DNA of 7,598 nt, taken from Lentisphaeria bacterium. GTDB taxonomy: Bacteria > Verrucomicrobiota > Lentisphaeria > Victivallales > UBA1829. This document shows positions 6,774 to 7,598 of the stretch, in pieces. The stretch is from NCBI GenBank assembly GCA_017540385.1, contig JAFYBD010000192.1, positions 1-7,598 on the forward strand, given 5' to 3'. Within the stretch, counting starts at the first letter, position 1. Every line of letters starts with the position of its first letter. The notes below the pieces were generated by a model. That model was not told the origin of the DNA. It worked only from the letters and a program-made list of their open reading frames with translations, and did no database searches. The translations under genes and the position numbers were made by a program.

Positions 6774-6808
6774 AAAAAAGCGGACGCCGCAGGAAATGCG
6801 ACGCCCGC
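6774..6808 (-). terminator. Intrinsic terminator of the GH36 gene
   Basis: The minus-strand RNA can form an 11-bp stem between 6808-6798 and 6790-6780 with two G-U pairs and a 7-nt loop. Six T follow (6779-6774). It begins 29 bp after the GH36 stop codon, and a small TGACG/CGTCA inverted repeat (6813-6825) lies between. Confidence 0.9.
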
Positions 6809-6837
6809 CGAATGACGTTTCGTCAATCAGACTCGGG

Positions 6838-7598
6838 TCACTGGACCTTGTCGAGCTTGATGTTCACGCTGGAGACCTTGTCCGGGAACTTCACCTGGAC
6901 GCCGTTCTGCATGAGCTGTGCGCCCGTGAGGGTCTGTCCGGCTTCGATGCGCGGCTCGGTGTCGGTGTTCAGCTCGGTCAGCTTGTACTTCGCGTTCGGG
7001 TCGAGGCCGGAGGCCTTGATGGTCTCGGTCCTCGCGCCGCGGTTGCGCTTGAAGCCGAAGAAGACGGCCTCGGACTTGTCCTGGGAGACGAACGTGAGTT
7101 CGGTCGTCTGGGAGACCATCGGGCTGCGGCCGCGGTAGAGGTCGGCGCTGTGGAGCAGCGGACGGAGCTGCTTGTAGACCGCGATGCCCTTGGCGATGAT
7201 CGCGGGATCGCCGATTCTTCTTGCGCCGCCGGAGGACGGGTCGAGCTCCACGCCCATGCGCGCGGTCATGGCCACGTCGGTGCGGAACTTGTAGTCGCCT
7301 TCGTTCAGGCAGCCGACGTGCGCGGCGACGGCCTTCACGGGCAGGAAGTGGCTCCAGCCCCACTGGATGGAGATGCGGTTGATGCCGTTGGTCTGGTCGC
7401 TGCCCCAGATCTCCTCGCTGTACTGCAGGGCGCCGATGTCGCCGCGCATGCCGCCGGAGCCGCACGCCTGGAAGATCACGTTCGGGAAGTTCTTGCGGAG
7501 CTTCTCCATGATGCGGTAGTAGGCCTCGGTGTACTTGTCGGAGAACGAGCCCTGGTTGTCGAGGTCGACGTGGCTGCCGGGGTTCGCGCCGAGCGTGC
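6838..7598 (-). CDS. GH36 alpha-galactosidase-like enzyme, C-terminal part (5' end outside window)
   Basis: GH36 enzymes are mostly retaining alpha-galactosidases acting on raffinose-type sugars and galactomannan side chains. About 253 C-terminal residues are visible. The frame stays open from the Met codon at 7509 to the window edge (TLGANPGSHVDLDN and onward), so that Met is internal and the N-terminus is missing. The substrate-binding signature appears as FQACGSGGMRGD, against the usual C-S-SGGGRFD pattern. It is followed by IWGSDQTNGINRISIQWG, whose Asp (codon 7398-7396) matches the family acid/base in W-x-SD-x-T. The nucleophile motif of the KWD type would lie upstream, outside the window. 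The last 100 or so residues fit the C-terminal beta-sandwich: LYRGRSP, VSQDKSEAVFFGFK, then a GLDPNAKYKL stretch and LMQNGV. The stop is TGA at 6840-6838. It shares the strand with the GH97 gene. Family assignment is good; substrate is inferred. Confidence 0.85.
   Translation of the reverse strand, partial: TLGANPGSHVDLDNQGSFSDKYTEAYYRIMEKLRKNFPNVIFQACGSGGMRGDIGALQYSEEIWGSDQTNGINRISIQWGWSHFLPVKAVAAHVGCLNEGDYKFRTDVAMTARMGVELDPSSGGARRIGDPAIIAKGIAVYKQLRPLLHSADLYRGRSPMVSQTTELTFVSQDKSEAVFFGFKRNRGARTETIKASGLDPNAKYKLTELNTDTEPRIEAGQTLTGAQLMQNGVQVKFPDKVSSVNIKLDKVQ

Noticed and set aside
7507..7509. ATG at 7509 as the start of the GH36 gene
   Set aside because: The frame remains open for 29 further codons to the window edge and these residues continue the barrel, so the Met is internal and the gene is partial.

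Overview
This 7.6 kb window is GC-rich and comes from a bacterial chromosome. It carries five protein-coding genes in two convergent blocks. Plus strand (1-3108): lepA (back-translocating GTPase EF4) followed after 7 nt by lepB (signal peptidase I), a housekeeping pair with an order known from many bacteria. Minus strand (3252 to the right edge): a lipoprotein glycoside hydrolase of family GH97, a WbpE-type sugar-nucleotide aminotransferase of the DegT/DnrJ/EryC1/StrS family, and the C-terminal part of a GH36 alpha-galactosidase-like enzyme that runs off the right edge.

The three minus-strand genes look independently transcribed. Each is followed by a clear intrinsic terminator (3194-3227, 5491-5526, 6774-6808). 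The GH97 and aminotransferase genes each also have a recognisable sigma70-type promoter and Shine-Dalgarno sequence. The GH97 promoter lies in an AT-rich stretch with two perfect 12-bp palindromes and four ACGT cores spaced 10-11 bp apart, which suggests repression or induction by a DNA-binding regulator. The 143-bp gap between the convergent lepB and GH97 genes holds a structured, possibly repetitive sequence plus the GH97 terminator.

Organism: high GC, purine-rich Shine-Dalgarno sites, a lipoprotein GH97 beside a GH36, and a LepB with a large insertion between its catalytic Ser and Lys together suggest a carbohydrate-degrading Gram-negative, perhaps of the PVC group (Lentisphaerota/Victivallales or Kiritimatiellota type). 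This is inference; no rRNA or other phylogenetic marker was compared.

How the genes relate: LepA and LepB serve translation and protein export. GH97 and GH36 families both include alpha-galactosidases, so the right half may be part of an alpha-galactoside degradation neighbourhood. The aminotransferase between them belongs to surface-polysaccharide sugar biosynthesis and has no obvious pathway partner in view. No mobile element, CRISPR array, tRNA, rRNA or clearly novel multi-gene system is visible. The most interesting points are the GH97 operator-like region, the Gly-rich insertion in GH97, the LepB insertion and the lepB-GH97 intergenic element.
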